Positions 44,581-56,140 of a stretch of 64,000 nucleotides of DNA are shown here, one piece after another. Within the stretch, counting starts at the first letter, position 1. Each line of letters begins with the position of its first letter. The position numbers and the translations under genes were made by a program. Location of the stretch: assembly GCA_015680685.1 (NCBI GenBank), contig MNCI01034026.1:492905-556904 (forward strand), given 5' to 3'. Below the pieces are notes generated by a model. That model saw only the letters and a program-made list of their open reading frames with translations. It was not told the DNA's origin and ran no database searches. The stretch is from Gnetum montanum (lineage: Eukaryota > Streptophyta > Gnetopsida > Gnetales > Gnetaceae).

Positions 44581-44729
44581 GTGAGGTTTTTCCATGTCAT
44601 GGTGGCAATGGTAGGGGCACTTTTGACACCTACTTTAGCATCTTGCTCTACCCCTTTTGCATGAATTCCAATCAGAATGCATCATAGGCATCAATCCCCA
44701 ACCTAGTGATGATAGTATTAGAATTCACA

Positions 44730-45240
44730 AAACTATTTGTTGATCTTACAAAGAAATATACTCCATTCATCTAGACCAAGGAATGCAAAATTGCATTCTA
44801 GAGCCTCAAGCAGAAGCTCATAGAGACTCTAATTCTACGAGCATCTAACTAGTCTTGACCATTTCATATAATGACAGATGCATCACATTATGCCTTGGGA
44901 TTCATTCTTACATAGTTGGATGATAAGAAATGTCCATATTAAATCCACTTCACAAGTCAAAACATTGTGGGTACATAGTTGAATTACACCACAATGGAGA
45001 AAGAACTAATGGTGGTGGTGTACACTCTAGAGAATTTCAGGTACTATGTATTTGAATATAAAGTGTTTATGCACACTGATCATTGTTTCATTCACTTTCT
45101 CATGAACAAGCCAACAGTGAGCCCCCATATCATATGATGATTGATGATCTTACAATGGTAGATCAAAAGGGGACTAAGAATGTGGTTGCTGATCACTTGT
45201 CTTAGTTACAATGGGATAACAAAGAGGAGGAGAGCTCACT
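44730..45240 (+). pseudogene. RNase H of Athila-like element D
   Basis: The RT tail (FTKLFVDLTKKYTPFIWTKEC, about 44735-44795) is followed by an RNase H with FMTDASHYALGFIL (first Asp, 44872 onward), YTTMEKELMVVVYTLENFRY (catalytic Glu, about 44985-45045), VFMHTDH (third Asp, about 45065) and NVVADHLS (last Asp, near 45185). All four acidic blocks are visible despite stops. The arrangement with VVADHLS and Glu/Ser-rich linker is typical of Athila-type pol rather than the Tat type of A-C. Upstream RT is missing. Confidence 0.82.
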
Positions 45241-46615
45241 CTCTAACCAATTTCTTAATGAACTCCTCTTTATATGTGTAATAAATGAACAAGTTCCCAA
45301 TGAGCCAAAATGATATGATGACATCTTCACTTATCTTCTCACTTAAGAGATGCCACAAGATCTAGACTATAGAAAGAAACAATAGTTTCTTCATTAGGCC
45401 AAACACTTCATAGAAATCAATGGACATCTTTATAAGGTATGCACTAATAGCCTAGTTCATTGGGTGTACCTGATGCTAATAAATTGCATATTCTCTAGGA
45501 TGCTCATGAGGATCCTTGTGGGAGCCACTATGTTAGAAGAAACACAGCCATTAAGATCCTGATGGTAGGATATTATTCACCAACCATATTTAGGGATGTT
45601 TGTCAATTTATCTATTCTTGTAAACATTGTCAATGAGATGATGAGATGATCATTTGAATGAAGAGACCTCAATAGTGGATGCAACTACTAGAACCCTTTG
45701 ACATCTAGGGCATTGACTTCATGGATCCCATCATGTCCATGTTAAATGGAAATATGTACATAATCATTGCCATTAGTTACTACACAAAATGGGTAGAAGA
45801 AGCAGCCATCATTGACTGTACATCATCTACTACTATGTGGTTTGTACAAAAAAAATGTTGTAAACAAGTTTGGGATGCTATGTGCATTGATTTTTGACAA
45901 TAGAACCCATTTGATAGGCACTACCTTTCACAAGCTTATGCAATGCTTGGGAGTTGAACATAAACTAACAACATCCTACCATCCCCAAGCCAACAATCAA
46001 GCAAAAGTTACTAATAGGAAAATCATGAAGATCCTGATGAGAACTATTAGCAAATATAAGAGATACCAGAGCAAAAAAACTAAATGATACCCTCTAGGCA
46101 TACTACTCAACATGGAAACTTCTTATAGGCTACTCTCCCTATAAGTTGGTGTATGGAAAATTACCAACTCTACTTATCCAATCCAAGCTTCATACACTTT
46201 CAACAGCCTGTAACTTGGACCTTGACCTTAGCCTAGCACAAAATAAAGATTAATCAACCTAAATTTGCTAGATGAAAATGGATTGGTAGCCCTATTTTTG
46301 AATGAAATGCACAAGACATTTAACAAAAAGCTTCATGACCTTAGAATACAGAAAGTAAAATTTCAACCTGAAGACAAGGTCCTCTACTAGATCCCCACAC
46401 ATGTACCTCAAAAGATAAAGTTCCAAATGTTGTGGAAGTGGCCTTATATTATCTACAAAACCTTTCCTTCTAGGGCCATGTTAATCTACAAACTTGAGAG
46501 CCCAAACAAAATGCAACTAGTCAAGATGCAACAAGTAAAACCTTTCCATGAACCTAAGCAAGTTAGTGCAACAAATGCCTCATCAGATGGACAACCACAC
46601 TTAATTTTCTAGATC
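45241..46615 (+). pseudogene. Integrase of Athila-like element D
   Basis: The core reads EPFDI.GIDFMDPIMSM near 45690-45740 (first Asp), YIIIAISYYTKWVEEAAI, then after a frame change CALIFDNRTHLIGTTFHKLM near 45880-45940 (second Asp) and YHPQANNQAKVTNRKIMKIL near 45980-46035. In the latter the catalytic Glu of GQAEVSNR is replaced by Lys. The C-terminal part continues to VRFQPEDKVLLY-like sequence near 46350 and KVQQVKPFHE near 46530, ending at 46612. The upstream Gly/His-rich zinc region (45480-45640) is poorly kept. Confidence 0.82.
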
Positions 46616-48700
46616 TCCTCCTTACAACTTAGTCATGGGGGAGATGGCCATCCATGCTAAGCATTATAGTAGCTCCTCAGTTTTTCATCTTTTTTTTTTT
46701 ACATTTTTTTTACACTTTGTTATTTTTATAAATTTTTGTTTTGCGCCTTCTTAATCTTACACCTTTTTGTTTTTACTATATTAAATTTTCCAATTTTTGT
46801 TTTATAACATCATTAGTACATTTTATCTTTCTTGAATATTTTATAATTTTTTGTATATTTTATTCTATTTTGGTATGAATTTCTTATGATTTTTGCTACT
46901 AAAGTGCCTTATTGTCAATAGGACACAGTGATGCTATATTTGTTTGCTAATGGTAGTTTGTACTTAATACTTTTGATTGATAATGTGTGGTTTCTATTTT
47001 TGAATTTTGATCACTGATAACTAAGATAAAGTTTCTTTTTCATGGAATAGGTAGTGAGTCCATGTCATCCACCCATCCACAGACTCTATAGTTTTCCTTG
47101 TTTTTGAAACATGAGGTTTCTTTTCATTAGTAAAACCTTAGCAAACTTGTAACCTTGGTAGTTTCCAGTCTTGGGAAGGATTCAAAGGTTTGAAAAGGGT
47201 GTGACTTCAAAGGGATTCAAAGCTTTCTATACCTTCTACCATCTTGAGTGCAAGTGTGTTTTCATAGATCTCTTAACATTTTGTGTCAACCAATGATAGG
47301 AAGTTGAATAAATTTTTGAATGGTGTCGTTCCCATCCAAAAATCCATAAAAATTACAAGGAAAAAAAAAACAAATGATGGAAATTCAAAGCACATCCCTT
47401 AGACATAATAAACAGGCTACAAGCACTGGTTATGGGACTAGAAAGACATGTTGCCCATGCCTGAAGGTCCCCTCTAACTAAGACCCTTTCTTACTTCCTG
47501 CTTCTCTTTTCTTCTCTAACAGGAATGGTGTTTGATTTGTGGGAACATTCATGTGTCTCAAGGATGTGGATTGATCTTAGAGTGACAATGCAAAGTCACT
47601 GAATGTGGTTGGTTTTTTTTTGGACTAAGGATGGACTCTATCAGGTCATTTAACCACAAATTCCACAAGGGACTTCATGTGACCAAGATTGGGAACTCCA
47701 TTCCACTCTCTCTATCATCCATTAATTCTTCCATAACTAACCTCACTACTAGTTGTCCATGTTTTCTCCTAATGTCTTAGTTTTATGTGTTGAAATTCTT
47801 AAATAGATTCTTCATTTTTGGTCCTTAACTTTTCGTAACTATTAATCAACTATGGGGCACATAGGCTCCTTAGTTGAGGTTATGCAAGGGCAAAAAGGGC
47901 ATGTGCTGCTATGGGAAGGATCCCCTAGCATATCTTGTAGTTTGGTTAGTTAAGTTCCTTACCCTTAGATGTTTCTACAATCAAATCTTTCATGTGCTCC
48001 ATCGTGCATCCAACTAGGTACTCCTTAAGACATTTTTCATCATAAAATCTCATTCTCAATCATTTCTCAATTTTTTGAACTTCAAAATCCTCTTATAATA
48101 TTTTCACCATGTTCATGGCTTTTTGGGCTTCCATTTGATCCTCATTTCATGTGAAAACTCTTTGTTTCTTATTACTTTTGACAAAGTCAATGGTGATCAA
48201 TAACTACGTCAACTAGGTCCCATTGATGCATAATAAAAATTCTATAAATACTATCTAACATCTAGGAATTTTTTTCATTTTCTTCAAAATGGGAGGGGAT
48301 ATTTTGTAATTTTTCAAAGCCCAAAACCTTCTAGATCCCATAACTTTCACACCATTTGTCAAAATCACTCCATTTTTTGATCTTGTAGTTACCAAAGGTA
48401 AGCTCTTAGTCATGAGGGCCACAAACCTTAAGGTTTTTGATGAAAATTTTTCAAAATTTTTCTAACTCCCCCAAAGGATTAATGAATAGAATAATATTAA
48501 ACCATCAATTTTTGAGAGTTGAACCCTTCCAGAAAACTCCAATAAATCTAAAATTATTTATTAATATTAAAATTAAATTAAATTAATAATTAAAATGATC
48601 AAGTTAACCATGATCACAATTTAGTTAGGTGTAACTTTTCCAAAGAGATAAGGTATCCAAATAATTTCAAGTTACACATTAAATGCTAACCATTGGTCAT
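46616..48700 (+). other. Post-pol tail of D and unassigned AT-rich DNA
   Basis: T-rich, no domain recognised. AAAATGGGAGGGGAT at 48286-48300 could be a polypurine tract of D, but no LTR was confirmed after it. 48543-48600 is a low-complexity AATTAAATTAA stretch. Confidence 0.35.
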
Positions 48701-50479
48701 GTTATGATTATAGATGGTACCAAGATCGAAATTACTGCAAAAAGGAGGACCATCCCAACAAAAGGACAAATGATATAGAGTTGGAAGGAAGCAGCATGAA
48801 AAATTCCAAGAGTAGGTAGCACAAACTCATGTAATAAGACCTCTTTGGGAGGAGCTCGAAGTGAAATCTGTTCGACAGATTCTCAAAGAAGAGGCTTCAA
48901 CTAAACAATCCCATTGAGGAGAGGCACCAAGGCTCGTACCAAGACTTAAGTTCATAATGACATAAGCGTACCTTGATATGATTAAGCCTTGTGATGTCCA
49001 ATGCTCAGTTCTTCAAGAACTAATTTTTGAACCATTCTTAGAACATGCTCCACCAGAAGTTAAAATGTAGTTGCAAAACTCTTCCATGTGGCCAATCATC
49101 ACTTCCAGTGGGAAGTGGTACCATGGGAGAGACATATCTCTTCCGAAACAACAGAAAGGTAGGAGCCACTATGAAATTCATTATGCAAGCTCTTAGTCTG
49201 CCTAATTTTGGGATCCATTTGGTAGAGATCTTCATGCAAGTAGACCCATAGGCCAAAAAGGAGTACACCGAGTAGTGTCATGGGGTTGACTGTAATGAGT
49301 TTGGTATGCCCCCTTTCCTTCGGTGGCATAAGTAAAGATTTGGACTAGCTCTGGATTGGATGCCAACAAGGGTAACCTTCCTAGGTAAAAAGTAAATAAA
49401 TATCCATGCAAATGGTTATGTCCCCTTCAATTGCTAAGTAACATGTCTCCCATAGCATCCCTGTGACCTCAGTGATCAACCTGTGCTACTTAGAATGCCT
49501 ATTCCTAGGATGCATCCTACTCACGTTTTCTTACATGTGTAATGCTTGCACAAGGGCCATCCAATCTTCCCCTAGGATCAGGCCTCTCCCTACCCTGGTC
49601 TTCTATGTTTTCCTTACTGGAATCTCCTAGTAAGTAGTAGGAGGTTCTTGTTTGCTCAGTCCTACTTTCATAACCCATGCCTTGACAAGCCCTACCTAAC
49701 CACCCTTCTTGTAATGACCTATGTGCCTATGAGCTACACATCATACCATGACTATCTACTATGTTAAACAAGTGGACGGTTTAGTTTTTCCTCTAGTTAA
49801 ACCCTAAATGGGAATAGTCTTGATGACTAGCGACTAACTTCATTAGCATGCATCCATGGCAAACCCCTAAGCTAATCGCCCACATTGTCCTAAGCCTATG
49901 ACATAAACTCCCCCAATAGGCTTACAAGAAATGGTATCTATTATCTCGTCCATGCCTACATGTCTAGTGTAAGCGGTAGTATCAAGGTTGTAATAGCTTC
50001 TCGAGATACACTATCTACCACAAGGTAGCATTTCATGAAAATGCTATCTCCATGTAGCACTTCTCTAAAATACCACATCCCTAGAACGTTATCTCCCCTA
50101 CTCAAGCATATGAAGTTAGGTACATTCTCAAGTAGTCTGCCTCTTTGTGCTAGCATTTCCTTTTCTACTATCCATGGAAGCCTACTTGTAAGTAGTGTGC
50201 CTCTATAATAAAACCTTCCTTCTTATTGTTAAGGTTTGTAGGTAAGTCCTGAGTAAATATAGTGTCTATGTTTTTACTCTCCCTTTTCTAACCTACTACC
50301 ATTGTCTAGTGGTATAGTGCTCCATAAGTGACTTAGCGCAAAGGCCAAAACTAACTTATCAAATATGAAAAATCAAGTGAAAACCATTATGTCAAGTATT
50401 CCTTTAAGTTTCATCAATCCATGGTCTAAGCTTGGTTTTACCTTTGGGTTGAAGGCTTTCATTTTTTTTATGCTTTTTA
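48701..50479. other. Unassigned repeat-like DNA, no gene recognised
   Basis: Less AT-rich than its flanks. Short open stretches of similar length on both strands at 49038-49329 give no family match by eye. 49340-50470 is rich in CTAG/CCTA words, as in LTRs, without a detectable partner. Confidence 0.3.
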
Positions 50480-51065
50480 CCTTTGGGTCAAAGTGATGGA
50501 TGCCCTTACAGGTGGTCCCTATGTTATAAGAAATCTTAAAGGGTTTATACTACTGTGGAAGTGTGTTGAAGATGTAGTGCACAAGAAAAGACTCTAACAT
50601 CTCAACCTCAAGTGTTTTTAGCTGAGCCACTATATCCCTCATTTTCATGATGTGTTAACACACACTAGGAACTCCGATGAGCTTCATGAATGAAATTTTC
50701 ATTATTAAGGTGCTAGCTAAAGCTTTGTTTGATGACTCAAATTGTTCATCAATTGCCTTCATCAAAGCTCACACATTGTCATACTATTCCAATGAACCAT
50801 GCATGCCAACTAAGATCTTGGCCTTTATAAACATGACACAAAGGAAATTAAATTTCTTCCATTTTTCATAATAACCAACATCATTCAGTTGGCTGGTTTC
50901 TATAATGATAGGTGCTCCATCCTTATGGATAGCATAGTCAATGTCCATCTAGCCTAAATGAAGGAGAATTCTCTCCTTCCACACCTTATAATTATCATCC
51001 TTTAATTCATGAATGTCACATTTAAAATCAAAGTAGTTCACATGTTGTATAACTGCATAAATTAA
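50480..51065 (-). pseudogene. Ty1/copia gag (UBN2-type) remnant
   Basis: Read leftwards, the frame gives the typical plant copia Gag N-terminal and UBN2-like region: LKDDNYKVWKERILLHLG near 51010-50955, MDIDYAIHKDGAP, YYEKWKKFNFLCVMFIKAKI near 50880-50820, MKAIDEQFESSNKALASTLI near 50760-50700 and MKMRDIVAQLKTLEVEMLES near 50640-50585. It ends in FLVHYIFNTLPQ. Apart from four or so stops the alignment to the family pattern is continuous. The CCHC knuckle and the whole pol are absent to the left. A primer site and LTR of the right type lie 1.5 kb upstream. Confidence 0.85.
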
Positions 51066-52560
51066 AACATGATTATGTCACTAAATTTGAGGTTAAAATG
51101 CTATGACATGTTTACCAATGTAAATCATGCAAAAATAGGAATCAAATGACATAAAATTAATTGTGGATGAAATTTTAATTAATAGAATCATATATCCTTA
51201 TGATGAAACTATTAAATTATATCCCTTTTCTTAATCCCTATGGGTAAATTAAGAAAAATAATTTAATGCATCATCCTAATTAATCATATTAGATATAATA
51301 AATATTCTTGTGGGATAAAATCTATCATATTACATATGATTAATCACAAGTTAATGTTAATTCACCATATGTGATCCTGAAACTCTTAATATATAACTCT
51401 GCATAATTAAAGTTTTGTGGCTACTCTCTCATTAGACAAAATTATATATTGATCACTAGTGATTTATTTTTATGTAGAGAAACTATTTTCCTAATGCATA
51501 TATCAATATGTCACTTTATAGATATAATTAATAATTTCATAGTGGCAACCCTGAATGTAAGTTCACAGAGGTCCACATTAGTCCTTGACAACAAAATAGC
51601 ATATGTAGACCTAAGAATCATCGTCAACATCCTAACCCACACCCACTATTTTGAAAGTGTCTACATATTGGATGAATGAATATAGAGATGGAATCTTGCA
51701 TGGTAAGTAGACACTTCTTATTAACTATAAAAACACCAATAGTAGATGATACTATAAAGCTCTCATCAATCCCTAATGGGACTAAAAATGTTAGAATGTA
51801 CACACTGTACTTCCTAAAAATAGACAACATGCAAAACCCAATGTAGTCTATAATTACCATCAACACAACTATAATTTTAATATCCTTTATCCTCAAACAA
51901 TAAAGAGAATAAGATAAAAGGTAATAGCATGCCTCATATATGGAACTATAAAAAAATAAATAGCAAAAAATAAAATAAAGTATGTAAAGTACATCTGTAG
52001 ATTCTCTACAAGAAAAAATAATTAGAAATGTAATGTTGGATGGTCGTAGCCACTTTAGTGAGTTCTGGTGGAGGTGCTTTCACGATGGTAACAGTAAACA
52101 CATCCTCAATTATCTTAAAGTCTCAAATTACCAAGGCCTAGATTAAAAAACAACATAAAAAAACTGACAACAACCTCTCTAATTACAAACAAAATGAAAG
52201 CTATTTTAGTTTCAAACGTACAAAGAAAGACATTCAAAAGAAGTGCATCCTTACAAATAGAACCAAACAAGTTCCATCACTTCTCTATTTCTAACATGAG
52301 ACCAAGCAATGTATTTTGATAGTAGTACTGATAATTTTATGCAAAAGAAAAATTTGCCCCAGTTTGACACCATTAACAAAGCACTAGATACATCAACAGA
52401 AACATAAGAGTAGCAAAACAAACATGGTTAACAGATTTGCACATATGATTCATTTCTTGAATTCTTCTATATTCGATAACTGCATAGGGTAGAAAGGATT
52501 GATAGAACATAAATGATGAACCTCATTCAAACAAGTTCTAAGCATCAAGACAAGACCAAA
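51066..52560 (-). other. Leader of the copia remnant
   Basis: AT-rich non-coding DNA between gag and primer site, unusually long for copia. 51170-51410 is an A/T-rich block with repeated TAATCATATTA and ATATCCTTATG words that may be a separate small insertion. No terminal repeats were confirmed. Confidence 0.4.
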
Positions 52561-52578
52561 CCTAGTGCTTCGATACCA
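52561..52578 (-). promoter_or_regulatory. Primer-binding site of the copia remnant
   Basis: The minus strand reads TGGTATCGAAGCACTAGG, close to TGGTATCAGAGC, the site complementary to the initiator methionine tRNA used by most plant copia elements. It lies 2 nt from the LTR edge. Confidence 0.72.
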
Positions 52579-52580
52579 AA

Positions 52581-53105
52581 TGTAAGAAATTTGTTCTAAA
52601 ATATTGATCAAAATGTGCATATAATCGAATTGCACAAAATCACCGAAATGTGGAAATAAACCAAAAACTAACCTCCAATCATTTATACTTTTGTGTGAAC
52701 TTGTTTTGAGAAGTGTTTTAATTCTTCTATCACACTAATGCTCAACAATGATGGTGTATGCAAACTTTGAGTATTTGAAATAGGGACCAAAACTGTAACA
52801 TTGTTGTGAGTTTGATGTATTCTATTACCGTTTGTTCTTCCATCAAGAACATTTTATAGGCTAGGAAAAATACATTACCAAAGATTAACTTCTGGTTTAA
52901 ATCGGAAATAGGACACCATTCTTGTGGAAACCGTTACAATAAATTTAGTTGGTTTTAATTGTGAAATAGTTAGTTTTCCATAACTTGTAAATAGTTAATT
53001 GAAACTTTCTGTAATGTATAAATGATTACATTGAAACTTTTCCTAACACGTAAATGGTTACATTGAAACTTTCTGTAACATGTGAATGGTTACACCTTTG
53101 CAAAC
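52581..53105 (-). repeat. Probable 5' LTR of the copia remnant (right edge uncertain)
   Basis: The left edge TGTAAGAAATTTG abuts the primer site. A minus-strand TATA box (CCTATAAAATG) lies at 52850-52860. Upstream of it in element sense (52975-53100) are about four units of some 31 bp (TTACATTGAAACTTTCTGTAA type). The outer boundary could not be fixed because no second LTR is visible. Confidence 0.6.
52975..53100. repeat. About 31-bp tandem repeats in the copia LTR
   Basis: Units such as TAAATGGTTACATTGAAACT recur four times with small changes, next to the TATA box. Confidence 0.78.
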
Positions 53106-54465
53106 AAAACATCTGAAAAATCATGTTTCATATTGTAGTCAAAATTTAATAATTAAAATGTTGTAACGATTTCAAAAGGATACAAAAAATTAAATTTTTA
53201 AAGATAAGCATATCCAAGGCTTTTTCAAATGGATACATACACTCAGAAAAAATATCTATAGGGGTCTCAAAACCCTAAAGATGTTAGAAACCTAAATTTC
53301 TTATTTTAACTATAGAATTTACATAGAACATAAAGATGTTTTTTAATTATAATTTAAAATAGGTATTTTTTCCTATATAATTCTTGCATGACAATGAGAT
53401 AACTAGAGAAATTACCTTTCTCATTAACTAAAATATAAAAAATGCTGGAAAGAAATAAATAAGATATTAATGCATGGATGGATGATTTATTGGTTAAGAC
53501 ATGTAAAGACATGTACGAGTCTTTAGTATAATCAAAAAATAATTAAAAAAATATAAGTTAAGTCTAACATCAAGTTATCACACCTTTATAATATTTACAA
53601 ACTTTAGTGTTTACAAAGTAAAATGGAGTAGGAAATAGTTTGGCCTTAAGTTTATTTGATTACTTATTTCAACTCTACATTTTAAAGATTTAGGGCCATT
53701 CTTTATGGACTTAAGTAACGAAACAATTGCAATCAACTTTTACAATGAACACTTACTTGTTGATGCCAACCTTTCCATGCTACATATAGGACCATGATTA
53801 ATAAGTTTTAATCCCTTAGAAATTAGAAATCCTATAGGCCTTCTAACCATAGAAATTATTTGTGATGGTATTATAGACAAAATAGTGCAAGCATAAAGTA
53901 AAGCAAATTCATAAACAAACATAGAAAAATGATTGTTTACAAATGATTGAAAGGTAGGAAACCTGCTGTAGTTAGAAGTTTGCGTATATCGTGGGGCTCT
54001 TCCTCTAAGATATTTCAAGGATTTTTGGATGCTAGCGCAGAAACTATTATGACAACGCAGTGGGCATTACTATATTATAATGCAAAAGTAAAACTATAGG
54101 AAATCTTCATCCTGCCTTTGACGTTTTATGCAAAACATATGCATGCATGGCTTGCTCTCTTTTTAGAATGAGATTCATGCTGCAGTAGCTGCCAACGGAG
54201 CAAGAAAGATGCAGAACAGTAGTCCAGTCCCATCCAGAAACACATATCTTTGGAAACTCTTTGTACATTTTTAATTGCAAAGTTAGAAAGTTAGAAACTT
54301 GCAATGAATGTTCATTCCTCGCTTTATGTTTCTGGAGTCAACTCAGCCTTTCACTCAGCAACAATGGTGGCATGCACACCAAAATTGTTGCAGGTACATC
54401 CTTTCAAAAAACTGAGTGTTAGATTGTCAAAAACTGTGAGGCCTGCCTTCATAGGTTTCTACTAG
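53106..54465. other. AT-rich DNA, nothing recognised
   Basis: No gene, repeat pair or RNA was identified. Short open stretches on the minus strand (53740-54018, 54107-54304) match no family convincingly. Confidence 0.3.
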
Positions 54466-54796
54466 CAACGATCAAAATGCACATAATTGGAAGGATGTTA
54501 ATGCAGCAAATGTCACAACAATTGAGTGACCGTTGAAGAGAATAGTGGAAATGTTGGAATTCAACAGTGATAAGGCCATGGTGGCAATAATTTTTTGCAG
54601 TTCTGGAGGTATTGAAAAAGCCATTCTAGCAAACGTAGTGTATTCGAGCCTCGATATTGATGGCTGCAAATGTTTCAAAGTAGTTCTGTTCAAGAATATG
54701 CACAGCAAGCCCAGGATTATAGAAGTTCAGCAAATGATCCTAGATGATATCACAAATTCTAATGGCAATTACAGAAGGTCACCATCCTGTCAATAG
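54466..54796 (+). pseudogene. NB-ARC fragment of a TIR-type NLR resistance gene
   Basis: One frame reads NDQNAHNWKDVNAANVTTIE, a stop, then LKRIVEMLEFNSDKAMVAII, followed by FCSSGGIEKAILANVVYSSL and a FKVVLFKNMHSKPRIIEVQQ-type continuation to ILDDI. This matches the end of a TIR-NBS linker and the start of NB-ARC. It shows the hhhh strand, a P-loop in which GMGGIGKT has become CSSGGIEKA, the aaVY.sL helix and the F..vr...s..i..lQ..iL.di segment. The P-loop Lys is kept but the conserved Gly and Thr before and after it are lost, so nucleotide binding would fail. No TIR, RNBS-B or later motifs or LRR follow. In TNL proteins this domain acts as an ATP-driven immune switch. Confidence 0.7.
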
Positions 54797-55555
54797 AAAC
54801 CATGGTTTCAATAATCCTTTCTCTAGATTCATCACTAGATCGATTCTGGAGGTGTTACCAAAAGTAGTTCCAATCAAAGGTTGTGAACAATCAGAATAGG
54901 CAGGGTGCAAATTAACTAGAGGAGGTATGCCTTTTGGAGGCACAAATCAACCAACTTGTGCAAGAAGTCATCCAAGTTGCATATAGGGCTATGTATTGGG
55001 CTAAGTATTTGGTGTGATCCCTTTTAATGTTTTTTGAGAATTTTAGTCTTTATTGTGTGTCATTTTTACCAAAAGAAACACTTTTAATCGCAAGCCCCTT
55101 GTTTGTCTTAAAAGTTCATGCTATTTTATCTTTAAGTTATCAACGTTCATTCTTGAACTGATTTAATGAACAGTTATCTCATTTAAATTTCTTTGTCAAG
55201 TTATTAATTTGGACAGTTATTTTATTTAAATTTTCTTGTTTACATTATTTAAATTATCAAGCATCTTTGGATTTTTATCTGTTAAATCAGCATGTTGCCA
55301 TAACCAATTGAGACTATTATCGGGTTTCCATACCCATACAAGAGACATCCTAAATAATAGCCTCTTAAAACAAGTTTTTCATGAATATTGCTGTATAACC
55401 AAAATTTATGCATCAACTTTACCTTATACTTCATCATAATATTCTTATCCCATTGCCTTTTTATGTTAGTTTGCAGTAACAAAAAAAGTATGGTCTAAAA
55501 ATTAAAATATAGCTTTACCTTGACCTTTGAAAATATTAATGGTTTGATGCATAGC
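54797..55555. other. No gene recognised
   Basis: AT-rich sequence following the NB-ARC fragment. TTATTTAAATT words recur at about 55160-55260. No later NLR motif (kinase-2, GLPL, MHD) was found. Confidence 0.3.
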
Positions 55556-56140
55556 AAAAACTCAAAAAAGAGTAGCAGAAAAATCCATTTTCATCAAGAG
55601 CAGCAGCAAAGCCCAAATGTAGATCATTGAAATGCTCCTGATCTTGGCACAGTTTCTGTTCCTGTTCTCTTCTTGTTCATGTAGCTGCATCAACTTTGGC
55701 TGTCAATACATTTTCTCATCCTAGTGTGTCATGATGTGTCATGATGGTGCACTGATCTCATCGAATGGTATCTCGAAGAACCTTTTATCTAGTATCTTGA
55801 ATGGTATCTCATCAAACATGGTGAGCAAGCCACTCCGTTGGTGCACTGAGCTCATTGAATGGTGCCAACATTTGAACCTGCCACCCGCAGGTGTTGGTTG
55901 TCAAGGATGAGTTGGCAGTAGTGGCCTTGCGACATCAAAGCGACGGCTGGTGACATGGATGGTGCCATTTGGCATGACCTGGGTGTACGTGTGTAACAAC
56001 TAGCAGTCATTGGCCAACGAGATGACATCGGGCTTCACCTGAAATGATGATATGAAGTTGGCCATGTTCGAGAACCGCTCCTACACCAGCTACTATGCGC
56101 TTCCATATTCATACATTATCAATAACAACGTGTACCTGAA
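55556..56140 (-). pseudogene. GC-richer patch, possible exon fragment of unknown gene
   Basis: Base composition rises sharply here compared with both flanks. On the minus strand a possible acceptor TCATTTCAG (about 56042-56050) is followed by a frame VKPDVISLANDC.LLHTYTQ and MPNGTIHVTSRRFDVARPLL, with two stops. On the plus strand a frame near 56043-56142 also stays open. Direct repeats of about 45 bp with ATTGAATGGT / ATCTCATCGAATGGT words occur at 55750-55865. I do not recognise the protein. Confidence 0.35.

Noticed and set aside
48286-48300. Polypurine tract AAAATGGGAGGGGAT as the end of element D
   Set aside because: No LTR with a partner could be identified after it, so it is mentioned only as a possibility.
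49038-49329. Overlapping open frames on both strands
   Set aside because: Equal lengths on opposite strands, no recognisable domain and no start or splice context.
54107-54304. Minus-strand frame with a PPR-like ending (HAYVLHKT)
   Set aside because: Too short, with no repeated 35-residue pattern and no supporting neighbour motifs.
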